From: Chionis minor
Lineage: Eukaryota > Chordata > Aves > Charadriiformes > Chionididae
DNA: 64,000 nt
Direction of reading: 5' to 3'
Assembly (NCBI GenBank): GCA_013398295.1
Contig: VZSF01007311.1
Span: 310,001-374,000 of the forward strand
Part shown: positions 24,875-35,268 of the stretch, one piece after another
How positions within the stretch are numbered: position 1 is the stretch's first letter
Layout: every line of letters begins with the position of its first letter
Program-made: the position numbers and the translations under genes
Notes under the pieces: generated by a model
Told to the model about the DNA's origin: nothing
The model's database searches: none
The model's input: only the letters and a program-made list of their open reading frames with translations

Positions 24875-24917
24875 CTTCTTTCCTTCTTTCTTGCCTTCCT
24901 TCCTTCCTTCCTTCCTC
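24807..24917. repeat. (TTTC)n to (TTCC)n polypyrimidine tract
   Basis: About 110 bp of nearly pure pyrimidine: TTTC tetramers, interrupted once by a G near 24850, then grading into TTCC tetramers with one more G near 24893. The complementary strand is GAAA/GGAA. Mirror symmetry makes triplex (H-DNA) formation possible. The phenylalanine/serine/leucine frame across it is an artefact. Confidence 0.97.
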
Positions 24918-25061
24918 TATTACAATTAATATGCTATGTCTAAGAGCTCTATTTCAAATTGGTGGGCTACAGCTTCTGAGCCTTTTGAGTCAGCTTTCTG
25001 AAAGCTCATTAACTCATAATTCAATTTAGAGCTGGCATTTATCAGCAGAGCCTTATAATCA

Positions 25062-25240
25062 GAGAGGAAGGATGGTGTAGCAACTAATGAAGTCTTGTTC
25101 CCAGGTCTTTACCAGCCTTCCTCAGTGACCTTAGCAAATCTCTGTGCAAATACTGTTATTCTCTTTTCCTGTGTCTGGTTTATCTAGAGAGGCAATATTT
25201 TGAGCAAGGACTGTCTCTGTACATGAGAATGACTCCAAAG
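25062..25240 (+). repeat. MIR-like SINE remnant with tRNA-derived head
   Basis: GGATGGTGTAGCAACTAATG near 25069-25090 resembles the tRNA-like head of MIR-type SINEs. It is followed by TTCCCAGGTCTTTACCAG, CAGTGACCTTAGCAAATCTCTGTG and TTATTCTCTTTTCCTGTGTCTGG in the family order (head, CORE with GTGACCTTGGGCAAGT..CTCTGTG, then TTTCC..TCTG). The tail TTTTGAGCAAGGACTGTCTCTGTAC resembles another common tail of old amniote SINE/LINE copies. Very diverged. Confidence 0.6.
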
Positions 25241-25898
25241 TGCTGCTGTCCTCATGGTATTCTTCAAAGATGCTTCTTGTTGCCTTTGAGTCAGTAATGG
25301 GTCTCCAAAGTTTTCCCCAACATAACCAGGGTAGAAGGGTACACTTTTACTTTAGGTCTTGCAAGTGAGAAGGTAGAAAGCACAGAAAAAAAATCTTTCA
25401 GACTCCATGATAATATAGTCCCCACTATAAAATCTTAATGCAATATATTTGTGATTATTTAATTGTAGATTTTAGATGGCGGTTTTGTTTGTTTGTTTTA
25501 AGATGTATCTGTCTAATTCATGTAATTTTAAAAATAGTTGTTGTGAAACAGAAAATGTAGAACAGGTACAAATCCATACCATGACTTATCCTTTAAATAC
25601 ACTGTTAGAAACACATCTTTATCTGGCATCCAGTAATTGCCTCATTAACTCCAAAAAACTGTTAGGATGCTTTGTCTTCTGTAGCGCACTCAGAAGTACT
25701 GAGTTATTTTTACATCGGAAGGCAGCAGGGAGTCTGATTTTAGTACTAGCTGTTCACCATGGTGCAAGATTTCTGGGATTAACCTGAAGAATGCTGTTTT
25801 ATTGGAATTTTTGTCAGAGATTGAAATGCTTTTGAAAGTTACCAAATTGACAAGTCTGGAGACTGTCATCCTGTATTTTTCTGTTGGATGGGCACAAT
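25241..25898. other. Unrecognised noncoding sequence
   Basis: No gene or repeat recognised. A 103-codon frame at 25476-25787 has no known domain. Confidence 0.6.
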
Positions 25899-26078
25899 AT
25901 TCCACCCCTGGAAGTGTTCAAGGCCAGACTGGATGGGTTTTTGAATAACCTGGTCTAGTGGAAAGTGTCTCTGCCCATGACTGGGGGGTTGGAACTACAT
26001 GATCTTTAGGGTCCCTGACAACCCAAAATATTCTGTGAGTCTATGATTCTATGATTCTATGATTCTATGATTCTATGA
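25899..26078 (+). mobile_element. CR1 LINE 3' end (copy C)
   Basis: About 180 bp starting near TTCCACCCCTGGAAGTGTTCAAGG and running through GACTGGATGGGTTTTTGAATAACCTGG, GGGGGGTTGGAACTACATGATC and TTAGGGTCCC into the 3' untranslated end. It finishes in about five tandem copies of ATTCTATG (26040-26078), the CR1 3' signature recognised in priming. This copy is on the plus strand and severely 5'-truncated, which is usual for CR1. Confidence 0.95.
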
Positions 26079-27109
26079 ACACTAGCAGTGGCTGCTCAAG
26101 CTGCCCTGTATTGTTCCTTTGCCATCTATTCCAGGCAGGTGTAGAAAGTCCACCCCCCAAAAGGAGAGAGAAAGGCTTACTGACTTTATACTGAAAAGCA
26201 GTAACAATTCTGCAGTGCTTCTAAATGCTAAAATCCTCTATTGGAATGACAGATCACATTTATTTTCTTCCGTGTCTTGACTGTTACCCGTTGAGCTGGT
26301 AGCTAAATCCACTAAGGTAAGAGATTTTCTCCCTGCTCTTTGTGTAGTCAATAGACAGAGGTCAGTTCTGCCAGAGGAAAATTCAGAGCAAGAGCCTAAA
26401 GTTGGGTGCTGCAAATCTCTAATGTCACTCCCCAGTCCCTATCAAATTGCCAAAGGTTGAGTATCCCTACAAGAGATTTGCAGCTCATCCCACTAATGTC
26501 CCTACAAGCCCTGAAAACGCATTACTTTTCAGCATCCTCCTGAACCCGCAAGGCTCCAGTTCTTTCCCCAGGAAACATCTGTACAAGAGAAAAGTTATAT
26601 GGATAACGCTACTCTTGAGAACACACTTTTCTAGTTCTAGCTCCTGAAACACCTTGACAGAGGAACCTCTTGGTACTTTTTGAATATTCTGGAGCAAACA
26701 ATTTGGTTTTCTCTGAGTATTGCCCAAGACACTGATACCAATGAGTAGTACATCCTTAGAGGATTGGTATATTTTAATTTTAACCAGCTAGATGTTTCAT
26801 AACAGCCTGCTGACAGAAATTAAAGAAAACCATCAATTGATCCTATACATGAAAGTCACTTAGCTAACAAGCTGTAGACACTAACAGTTTCCTAGTTGGT
26901 ATATCAGGGATGGAGACTTTGCTCACACTGTCTATCTACAAACAGGTTGCATTCATGGGACATGGGAGAGTACGGATGGACTGGGGAAGCATGAATGCAT
27001 TTCTGCTTAATCCCTTCCTTGAGGTTCCCCGGAAGGGGAACGTTCCTCCTACTTTCCTAAAAAGATGCCTCTTGATCTATTGTGAATCAGATATCCACTT
27101 ACTGCACTT

Positions 27110-27142
27110 ATAAAAATAAAAATAAAATAAAAATAAAAAATA
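27110..27142. repeat. (AAAAT)n A-rich simple repeat
   Basis: Pentamer repeats of AAAAT in a 33-bp run. It could be a decayed poly(A) tail, but the 5' neighbouring sequence is not recognised as a retrocopy. Confidence 0.85.
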
Positions 27143-27845
27143 TATTCCAAATGTATTAGAGACTTCTTCAACAGCATGAGAGTAGACAGTATTAAGTTAC
27201 TCTTCTATAAGCATTAGTAACAGAAACTTTGAAATTAAGAAAAAGAAGTGACCTTCAGCTAAATATTCCCCGCAAAGGTAATGAACAGCATCCTGGGGAT
27301 AAGAATATATTGACCTCATCTACATTTAATGCCCCTTTTCACCTCAGTCAGCTTGGCAGACTACTCAAGGTTTTTTGTATAAATTCTCTCTTTTTGTTCC
27401 TCTTCCGAGGACTAGCACTTACTGTTCCAGGCCTAAATTCTGACTTCCTCAGAAGAAAAGTAATTATAAAGTGTTTGGAAAGTATTTAGCACATTATGCT
27501 TGTTGCTACAAATAAAAACATGCCTGGATACACTTAATCAGGTGAAACATGCAGTTATACATAACACGGCTTTGCATGCTGATATTGAGGGAGCTATAAC
27601 ATACTGAATGTCAGACAAAAAAGAAAAAAAAGTGTTGGCCCAGAATATTTTTCATCAAATGACGAGGAACAAAGTACGTGTCTCAGATTTTCTCATTTGG
27701 CCTGTGTTTGACCAGAAGTCGCTGGGTAGCAAAAGATGCTGAGTGACAGAGAATCTTAAGGGAAAAGCCCAAACGCTGAGAAGAGGAAGCAGAGAAGCCT
27801 TCACTTCCAGCATGTTCTGGAGCTTGTAAAAAATGCAATCAGAGC

Positions 27846-27882
27846 TTTTTTCTTTTTTTTCTTTTTCTTTTTTTTTTTTTTT
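27846..27882. repeat. T-rich tract
   Basis: 37 bp of T with only three C interruptions. Could be a reverse-oriented poly(A) tail of an unrecognised insertion or a simple repeat. Confidence 0.85.
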
Positions 27883-30725
27883 CCTGTGGATAAAAAGATC
27901 TTTGAGAAATGTCTACTCTGGTTATATTTTGCCTCTCAACGATGTACCAGGACTACTCAATTGCACCAGCTGCCTAAAAACATTCTGCCTCCCCAGCACA
28001 ACATAAATATCGCAGTGCTCTCCCTAAAACAAAAGGCCTAACAGTTTTGGAAAATATTAGCTTTTCACGTATCTTTCAATTATTTCTAGATAGAGGTGAA
28101 AAAAACCCAAAGCCACATCTGTGGAAAGAGCTGTGATCTCTAAGACCCCTATCAAGAAGTTGTGTAATGCCTCAAGTCAATTGCTGTCTCACAAGATAAT
28201 TATCAGAGCCGTAGATGAGATATAACATATCACTTTCTTGGAAAGCTTTTTGAAACGGCATCATACTTTTTGAATTGCAAATAAAGATATAAACAAACAA
28301 TGTACAAATAAATAAAAAAATATTATTAGATTACATATCTGATGGAACGTATTTTCTGTTTCCAAGTACAGAGGGTCCAACTCCCAGTGAGTGGAGATCA
28401 AGACAACACAAAGGACCAACACTAGAACCTTAGAAATATTAGAAATATCCAGAGTTTCTCATGCTAGCATTTTTTAATGACAGCAATATACTTTCCTGAC
28501 ATTTAATGGCTTGCTTTTGTAACTGTATCTCCTACTTCCAGCTGTACCTCCTGGAACATATTTTGTGTCTACTAGGTTGCCACAATATTGCTTCAAATTA
28601 AAAAATTCTGCTTTAACCTAAAATCTGTGTTAACAGAGTTTTGTTTGTGGTGATGCATTTTCCTCAGGTTTAATAGTACCAAATTTAGTTTGGTGTTTTG
28701 AAATACAATTCACATCACCTTTGTACAGTTAATCTAAGACAGTTTGATAGTTCATCAGCAATTAGAAAACAGAAGGCCATAGGCCTGTATTAAACAAGTG
28801 AGTGATGCAAGTATGAAGCAACATCACCATAGCAACTCAGCTTGCACACAGGATGCTGCATTTAACCTTGGGGAGCTCTTAAAACTCTTCATTCCTGAAA
28901 TAGCTAAACACTGTGGGGATGTGCCTTCAGTGCTATAGCAGGAGATTTGTCTTAGAAATGTGCAAACGCTTTGGCCCAATATAACTTCTAACGAAGAAAC
29001 CGATAGTGTCTGAGCATTCAAACTGACGTGCCTTGTGGAAACCATGACTTGCTGTTAGAAATGTGCAAGATTGCTTGCTCTTTTTGGAAGTGGGAGGGAG
29101 CTATCTGTAGAGCTTATTGCAGTAAGACAGAAGCATCTTGGCAGAAAAATATCTCTAGGAATTACTGTTAGAGTTTTATTCCATTGTCTTCTTGCTAGTC
29201 CACACACCCCCTTCTATCTGTACAGATATTGTGAGCTTTGTCAGGAAAAGGAGGAAGAACATACGTTTTTGTCTTGCAGATTTGAATTTTCCAGCTCCAA
29301 GTAAACTAGCCATGTGGATGATATTAATTAGAAATGGGAACTTATATGCCCTCAAGTCAGAAGTCATGTGAATTAGCCTCACTAGAGGGTCATGCTGCTA
29401 GTAAAAAAAAGCTCTAGGAGCCAGCATTTCAATAACCTTTGGTAAGGAAACACAGGAGCTTTAGAGGTGTAAGATCATAAGATCAAAACGAATTCTTAGA
29501 AGAGACAAACAGTGGTAGGTTTGAATACTGTGAGGTTACTCCCTCCCCTCAGTGGTGAGGCTAATGCTTCACCATTTCCCCATTTAGCTTAAGATTGACT
29601 AGTATGATAAAACACCTAGGACAAGAGGCCAGATCCACTGGAGGACTTGTTACCTAACTGCCTTTCAGGCTGGCTAAATCACATATCATTAAGGGTTTCA
29701 GAGAACCCTCCTGAGCTACTTTAGATGTCTACAACCCTTTGGCACCTCAGTTTCCAGTAGTAACGTGCCCCAAGTTCTTACTTTTCTGCAGAAATAATTG
29801 ATACTGAACTGCCTCATACCTAGGCTCTGGTAAGAGTTGCAGAAGAGGCATTCCCATCTGTATCTCCCTGTAGGATAGAACTGCTGACGTCTTTATAGAA
29901 AATGATCTTCTGTGGGGAATCACTCGTTTGGGATGAGGAAATGTGAAGGTCTTTCAACAGAAGAGACACGTCTACATATACTTAAATTTCAAGGGAAGAT
30001 TTAACAGAAAGGCCCCCATTTAGCCTTTTACAGAAATTATTAGGCAGGTTTACCAGTAAGTGAGGAAACAATGGTGTTCATACCATATGAGAAACAGAAG
30101 AGTCACTATTACAGAATTATATCATATCTGACATAGTGTGGCTTTCAACTATATAACTGAGAGAAATGTATAGAGGGTGTTGCGTTAAATGCAGCAGTGT
30201 TTTTTCCACACCCTGCTATTGCACTGCTGTTCAGGAACATGTGCTTGTATTACATTTTAGTAACCCTGTCTGAATAGATAATTTAAAACTCTCCATTATA
30301 GTTAAGTGGGTTTTACAGTATTTCACAACCGAAACTCTGGTGTGAAAGCAGAAAAATGCTGAAAAACCATCTGGTAAATAAGAGAACAAAAAGAAGTATG
30401 AACACTTTTAAAATTTCTGCCAACTATCAAAATCAGGTTACAAGACTAGCTGAAAGTATTTTGGCCAGTCCATCAGTTTCCAAGGCAGTAATCTGTAAAA
30501 GCTGTGGGTTCATTTAAGAGTCAGGTCCTGTGCCTAGTAAAGCCAGAAGCCAGAGGTTCCCCACTGACTTCAGCAGGGAAGAAAGGTAAACCTCTTTTAG
30601 GAGGGATAAATGCTGATAATTTCCAGCTTGAAGTCAAATACGTTTTGGCCCGGCTCTTCAGTCAGGTACAGTCCTGTTATTTGCTGTGCTGCTCTAGTGA
30701 CAAACTTCTCAGTGGATGGCTGTGA

Positions 30726-31330
30726 TTAGAGACTCTCTTGTAATGGGGCCAGAGACGCCCATCTGCCAGTCTGATCGCCCTGCTGGGACATGAGCTTCTT
30801 GACTAATCCAAAAACCTTAGGCACAGTGGAAAAGACTGTTGAGGCATATCCACTCCCTGACTGTGACTCATGCTATTCACGTTACTCATCCATGTGGGCA
30901 CTAATGAAGTGACTGTGAGGTTCTGGGAACACAGGGGATGGAGTCCAGGTCACAAGTGATGCTTGCCAACGCTCCCATTTGAGTGCAGAGGCCTACCCTG
31001 GGTCATATGAGTCATGAATTTGAATGTAGAACTTTACTAATAGTGTTGGCATTGGGCTTCAGCTTCCTTAAAAATAACATGCTGCTTTTTCAAGTGAAAT
31101 GGTGGGAAGAGGGAGGCCGTAACAGGGAAACTGTCTGATACCAATGCTCAAACTTTGGGAGAAAGACTTTGATCTAAGGTTAAAAAGATGTGCACTCAGT
31201 CTTCAGAGGAGTCAGTTACAGAGTTTGAAATGCTGTTTGAAACGTTGTGTGTCATTCACAGTATTGCAGAGACTGGCAAAATGTCTAATCTAATCCCCAG
31301 ACTGACCTTCAGGTTTTTTCAATAGAATGA
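30726..31330 (+). mobile_element. Old CR1 LINE fragment, ORF1 esterase region (copy D)
   Basis: Plus strand, decayed. Near 30726-30790 the sequence reads GACTCTCTTGTAATGG..CCAGAGACGCCCATCTGCC, resembling the part of CR1 ORF1 ahead of its SGNH/GDSL esterase block. At about 30881-30920 one frame gives LLIHVGTNEVT, matching the conserved HVGTND block of that esterase domain. Frames are broken on both sides. Similarity fades after about 31000, so the right boundary is only bounded by copy E. The esterase domain in CR1 ORF1 is thought to assist retrotransposition. This would be one of the oldest CR1 pieces here. Confidence 0.5.
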
Positions 31331-31363
31331 CTGCAGATCAGACTGTGACTTAGATTTATACAG

Positions 31364-32391
31364 TCATAGAATGGTTTAGGTTGGAAGGGACCTTAAAGAT
31401 CATCTAGTTCCAACCCCCCTGCCATGGGCAGGGACACCTTTCACTTGACCAGGTTACTCAAAGCCCTGTCCAACCCTGCCTTGAACACTTCCAGAGATGG
31501 GACATCCACAACTTCCCTGGGGCAACCTGTTCCAGTGTCTCACCACCCTCACAGTAAAGAATTGCTTCCTAATATCTAATCTAAATCTACCCTCAGTTTA
31601 GATTAGATTTAGATTAAAACTTTTACACCTCATCCTGTCGCTACACTCCCTGATAAAGAGCCCTGCCCCATCTTTCCTGTAGGCCCCCTTTAGCATCTGG
31701 AAGGAAGCATAAGGTCTCCCCAAAGCCTTCTCTTCTCCAGGCTGAACAACTCCAACTCTCTCAGCCTGTCCTCATAGCAGAGGTGCTCCAGCCCTCTGAA
31801 CCTCTTCATGGCCCTCCTGTGGACTCACTCCTACAGGTCCATGTCCTTTTTATGCTGAGAGCCCCAGAGCTGGACGCAGTATTCCAGGTACTCGCAAGAG
31901 CGGAGCAGAGGGGCAGAATCACCTCCCTCGACCTGCTGGCCACACTTCTTTTGATGCAGCCCAGGATGTGGTTGGCTTTGGCACATTGCTGGGTCATGCT
32001 GAGCTTCTCATCCACCAACACCCCCAAGTCTATCCAGCCTGTATTTGTGCTTGGGATTGCCCTGACCCACGTGCAGGACCTTGCACTTGGCCTTGTTGAA
32101 CTTCACGAGGTTGGCACAGGCCCGCCTCTCAAACCTGTCCAGGTCCCTCTGGATGCATCCCTTCCCTCCAGCGTGTCAACCTCACCACACAGCTTGGTGT
32201 CATCGGCAAACTGGCTGAGTGTGCACTCTATCCCACTGTCCATGTCACTGACAAAGAAGTTAAACACCACCAGTCTCAATGATGACCCCTGAGGAACACC
32301 ACTCGTCACTGCTTTCCACCTGGTCATTGAGTTGTTAACAACATTTTGAGTGTGACCATCCAGCCAATTCCGTGTCCACTGAGTGGTCTAT
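31364..32391 (-). mobile_element. CR1 LINE, 5'-truncated, with RT motif (copy E)
   Basis: Left edge TCATAGAATGGTTTAGGTTGG is the CR1 3' end in reverse orientation. The element runs about 1.03 kb to the CCATCCAGCCAATTCC..GAGTGGTC block. Minus-strand frames contain ORF2 pieces: at 32103-32327 the reverse transcriptase phrases SGVPQGS and SQFADDTKL (catalytic motif with the two aspartates kept), and at 31806-32027 the downstream [19 protein letters not shown] segment. Frameshifts separate them. A local duplication or inversion-like insertion around 31590-31618 adds TTAGATTAGATTTAG-type sequence. The long plus-strand frame at 31783-32292 is antisense to the element, not a gene. Confidence 0.94.
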
Positions 32392-32501
32392 GACTTAAGG
32401 ATATTTAAAATTACTATTCTAAAAAGTTAAAACTGCTTGCAAAGCACTGTCTGAATTCAAGCAAGGATGTGTAAAGTAAATAATATTGTCTTAGAAATTC
32501 A
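32392..32501. other. Short spacer between CR1 copies
   Basis: About 110 bp, AT-rich, unrecognised. It may be genomic sequence that was continuous before copies E and F were inserted. Confidence 0.5.
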
Positions 32502-32815
32502 CATAATCACAGAGCAGTTGAGGCTGGAAGACACCTCAGGAGGTCTCTAGTCCAAGCCCCAACTCGAACAGGGTCAGCTACAGCAGGTTGCTCAGGGCTG
32601 TGTCCATTCAGGTTTTGAGTGTCGCCAAGATGGAGACTCCACAACCTTTCTGGGAAACTTGTTATAGTGTTTGGTTACCCTCACAGGAAAAAACCAAGCA
32701 TTTTCTTTTGTGTTTAAATGTAATATCCTATGTTTCAGCTTGTTTTTATTGCCTCTCAGCCTTTTACTGGAGATCACTGAGAAGAGTCCAGCTCCATCTT
32801 CTTTAGTCCCTTCCA
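32502..32815 (-). mobile_element. CR1 LINE, different subfamily (copy F)
   Basis: Starts CATAATCACAGAGCAGTTGAGGCTGGAAG and continues with GACACCTCAGGAGGTCTCTAGTCC and GATGGAGACTCCACAACC, a CR1 3' untranslated region different from that of copies A, B, E and H (which have the CCATGGGCAGGGACACC or similar blocks). A minus frame at 32592-32816 keeps the ORF2 C-terminal end (HYNKFPRKVVESPSW). It is more diverged than copy E. Extends only 314 bp; the 5' part is missing. Confidence 0.88.
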
Positions 32816-33034
32816 TTGCATAACTTTTCTGGAAAGGTAGAAGTTGGGAAAAGGGGTCATGGACTATACTGGTAAGAAAAATCTCATTTCCCTGGCTAAG
32901 AGCTAGGCACTACCACAGCCACTGGGGTGATCTACCCACACCCAAGTAAAATAAGTGCTGAATCCCACCCTCTGCCTCTCAGTCTTAATGAGTGACTGCA
33001 AGGAATAATTTTCAGTGATTCACATTAAGCTGTA

Positions 33035-33945
33035 GGGGCACCTCACGTGGAGTCCCATTTCTTCTATTTTTATTAATGATTGAACGATGAAATTCAATTA
33101 ATATGTTTAAAAAATCTACAGATAATATGAAGGGAGAAGTTGCTCCTACTTTGGTGACAGGATCAGAACTGAAAATGAAATGAGTCTGAAAAATCAGACT
33201 TCATCTGAAATTAAAAGCAGATGAAATTCAACAAAGACAAATGCAAATAGACAAATGTAACAGGAGTGACTACACAGAAAAGGATCTGGAGGTTGTAGTG
33301 AATCAGAAACTGGCTATGAGTAACAACATGATATTTTTACCAAAAAAAAGGTCTTGGTCAAAGATACATTCATAAGAATATTGTATGCAATCCTTGGGAA
33401 ATAATTATTCTGCTCTACTTGGGAGCCAAATGGATCTTGGACCACTGTGTCCACCTTTAGACACAATATTTTAAAAAAGATGATGACTTGGAGAAAATCG
33501 AGAGGAGAGTGCAAAGAAAGCTAAAGGGTTTAGGAAATGGTGTTTTCTAAAATGTAAGGTAACTCCATTCCTTTAGGCTACAAAAAGGAAGATTAAAAGG
33601 GGACAGGATAAGTCTTCTGGTATGTAAAAAAGATCATTATAAAAAGAATAATGATCAGTAGTTTTTTAAGACCAGGGAGTAAGGACAAGAAGAAATTATT
33701 GCAACTGAGTATTTTCTGCTCTAAACTGTACTGTTGGTGCAATCTTTTAAGAAGGACTATTTTGGCTGTTGAAGTGCTGGAGTAGCTCTCAAGAATACAG
33801 TTGAATGTCTTTTACTGGATGTGTTGAAGGACAGTTCGTACCAACACCTGTTGGGGACAGTGCAGGGGAGGGACAGGGCAGCCTCCTGTTGTCCTTCCCA
33901 GATCTGTGTCTCTGTGGTTTTAGGACAATGAGTCTCAAAAGGAAT
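33035..33945 (+). mobile_element. Old CR1 LINE, RT to C-terminus (copy G)
   Basis: A strongly decayed plus-strand copy. GGGGCACCTCACGTGGAGTCCC..TTCTATTTTTATTAATGATTG corresponds to the reverse transcriptase GVPQGS..NIFIND region; AATTCAACAAAGACAAATGCAA follows as in the typical 'FNAGKCK' area; AGGATCTGGAGGTTGTAGTGAATCAGAAACTGG corresponds to the '[10 protein letters not shown]' region; GAGAGGAGAGTGCAAAGAAAGCTAAA and GAAGATTAAAAGGGGACAGG..AAGTCTTCTGGTATG to the C-terminal 'ERVQRR' and 'LRGDLI' regions. It ends near 33945 in TGTGTCTCTGTGGTTTTAG without 8-mer repeats. All frames are broken. It is in the same orientation as copy D. Confidence 0.75.
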
Positions 33946-35176
33946 TAACTGCATCCTTTTTCATAGCACAGACAAATATGAATTCTGGTTTCTACACAGA
34001 ACACGTGGTTGTCCTTGGAGAGGGAAAGGTTCACGTTTACTAGTTTCTCAATGGGATAAGGATCTATAAGCAGGAACAAAAGAAATATTTCCCGGTGTAT
34101 AATTGTGGTTTATAAAATCCATTAATGCAGTGCTGAAGGCAGTCCTAGAGGGCTTCAGAGGTAGACTAGGTTTCTGCCAGCAAACCAAAAGCTTGGGATG
34201 ATCTCCCTCCTCTGATGTAATCCTCTCTCTCTGCCTCTTCTTAAATAATTTTTGCTGGAGATGTTTTCTCCCTGGGCACTCAAAAAATCTTTCTTTTGGA
34301 ATATGAGAGCATGCTGAGCCCCAGATATTTTTTCTCAAGTGTCCTGAAAAAATATAACCTAAATTCTTCCTACACAGTCCCCAGATCATTGGCTAGCATA
34401 AATCAGCACGTTGCCATTGGCTAGAAAATGCACTTTGTGGAAGATAATGGCATAAAAGTTCTGTGGGTAAATTAAAGGTATCAAAGCAGTGGTCTGAATC
34501 TTAGACAGAAATCCAACTCTAATTTGCCAGTCTCCAATGTAAAAAAGAGGTTATTGATCTGGTGCATCCAGTCTGTATTAGTAAAACTTAATTATACAGC
34601 AAAGGTCATGTGAAAGCAGTGGCTGCTGCTGCTCTTCCACATAAAATGAAGTTGTAGTGCCAAACCAGCTACATGCATACAAACAGAAGCAAGCCTGCTG
34701 GTTCTTGGCAGCCAGAAGATCTGAAATGAACGTTGACTAAACTGAAAAGGCACAGGCACCCCTAGTGTTCCTTAGTTAAAACCACTCTCTCGTTCCGATC
34801 GAATGGGCTGATCCTTCTCCTTAGTGGAGCTGTCATTGATCTCCGTCAGTGGGAACTGGCCGGTCATTCTTGTGGATGCTACGTGGTTCCCCACTAGAAC
34901 TAAAATCACCTAGGAAAATAATGGCATTTTAATTTTTTTTTTATAATTCCAAATGATCTAATAGATGATGCATACAGATCCCATAAAGCATTTTTGCTGT
35001 TAAATGTTAAAAGTGTTGTTCACTCCTGTTAAATTCTATAGATTTTGTCCATAAAAGAAGCCCTGCCCAAATACTCCATAACAAGGTCATTTCAGGGCAA
35101 TATACAGAGAGGTATTTCTTTACCTGTACAGTCTAACTTTTTCAACATCTTTTTAAATAATCTCACAATAAACTTT
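33946..35176. other. Unrecognised noncoding sequence
   Basis: No recognisable gene. A 113-codon minus frame at 34048-34389 has no known domain. Confidence 0.55.
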
Positions 35177-35268
35177 GTGGGACAGATTCATCCCTGAGGA
35201 AAGCCAGCAGAAGCCAGTATAAATAGACTTAAATGAACATCTTTTCACCAGAGATGAATTTATCACCC
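35177..35268. repeat. MITE-like inverted repeat remnant
   Basis: The left arm GTGGGACAGATTCATCCCTG (35177-35196) and right arm CAGAGATGAATTTATCACCC (35249-35268) are imperfect reverse complements, sharing the block GATTCATCCCTG / CAGAGATGAATT with one mismatch and a few changes outside. The wording (CAGATTCATCCCTG..GATGAATTT) resembles an old amniote palindromic DNA-transposon derivative I remember, but I cannot name the family with certainty. It carries no transposase. Confidence 0.5.

Larger units (their letters stand above)
26079..30725. other. Unrecognised noncoding sequence
   Basis: AT-rich sequence with no recognisable gene. Contains the A-rich and T-rich tracts listed separately. 30510-30590 has wording (CCCCACTGACTTCAGCAGGGAAG) seen in old amniote repeats but too short to classify. 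Confidence 0.55.

Noticed and set aside
24751..25029. Phenylalanine/serine/leucine repeat protein
   Set aside because: Translation of the TTTC/TTCC tract.
31783..32292. 169-codon plus-strand open frame
   Set aside because: It is exactly antisense to the ORF2 region of CR1 copy E; the minus-strand reading has reverse transcriptase motifs.
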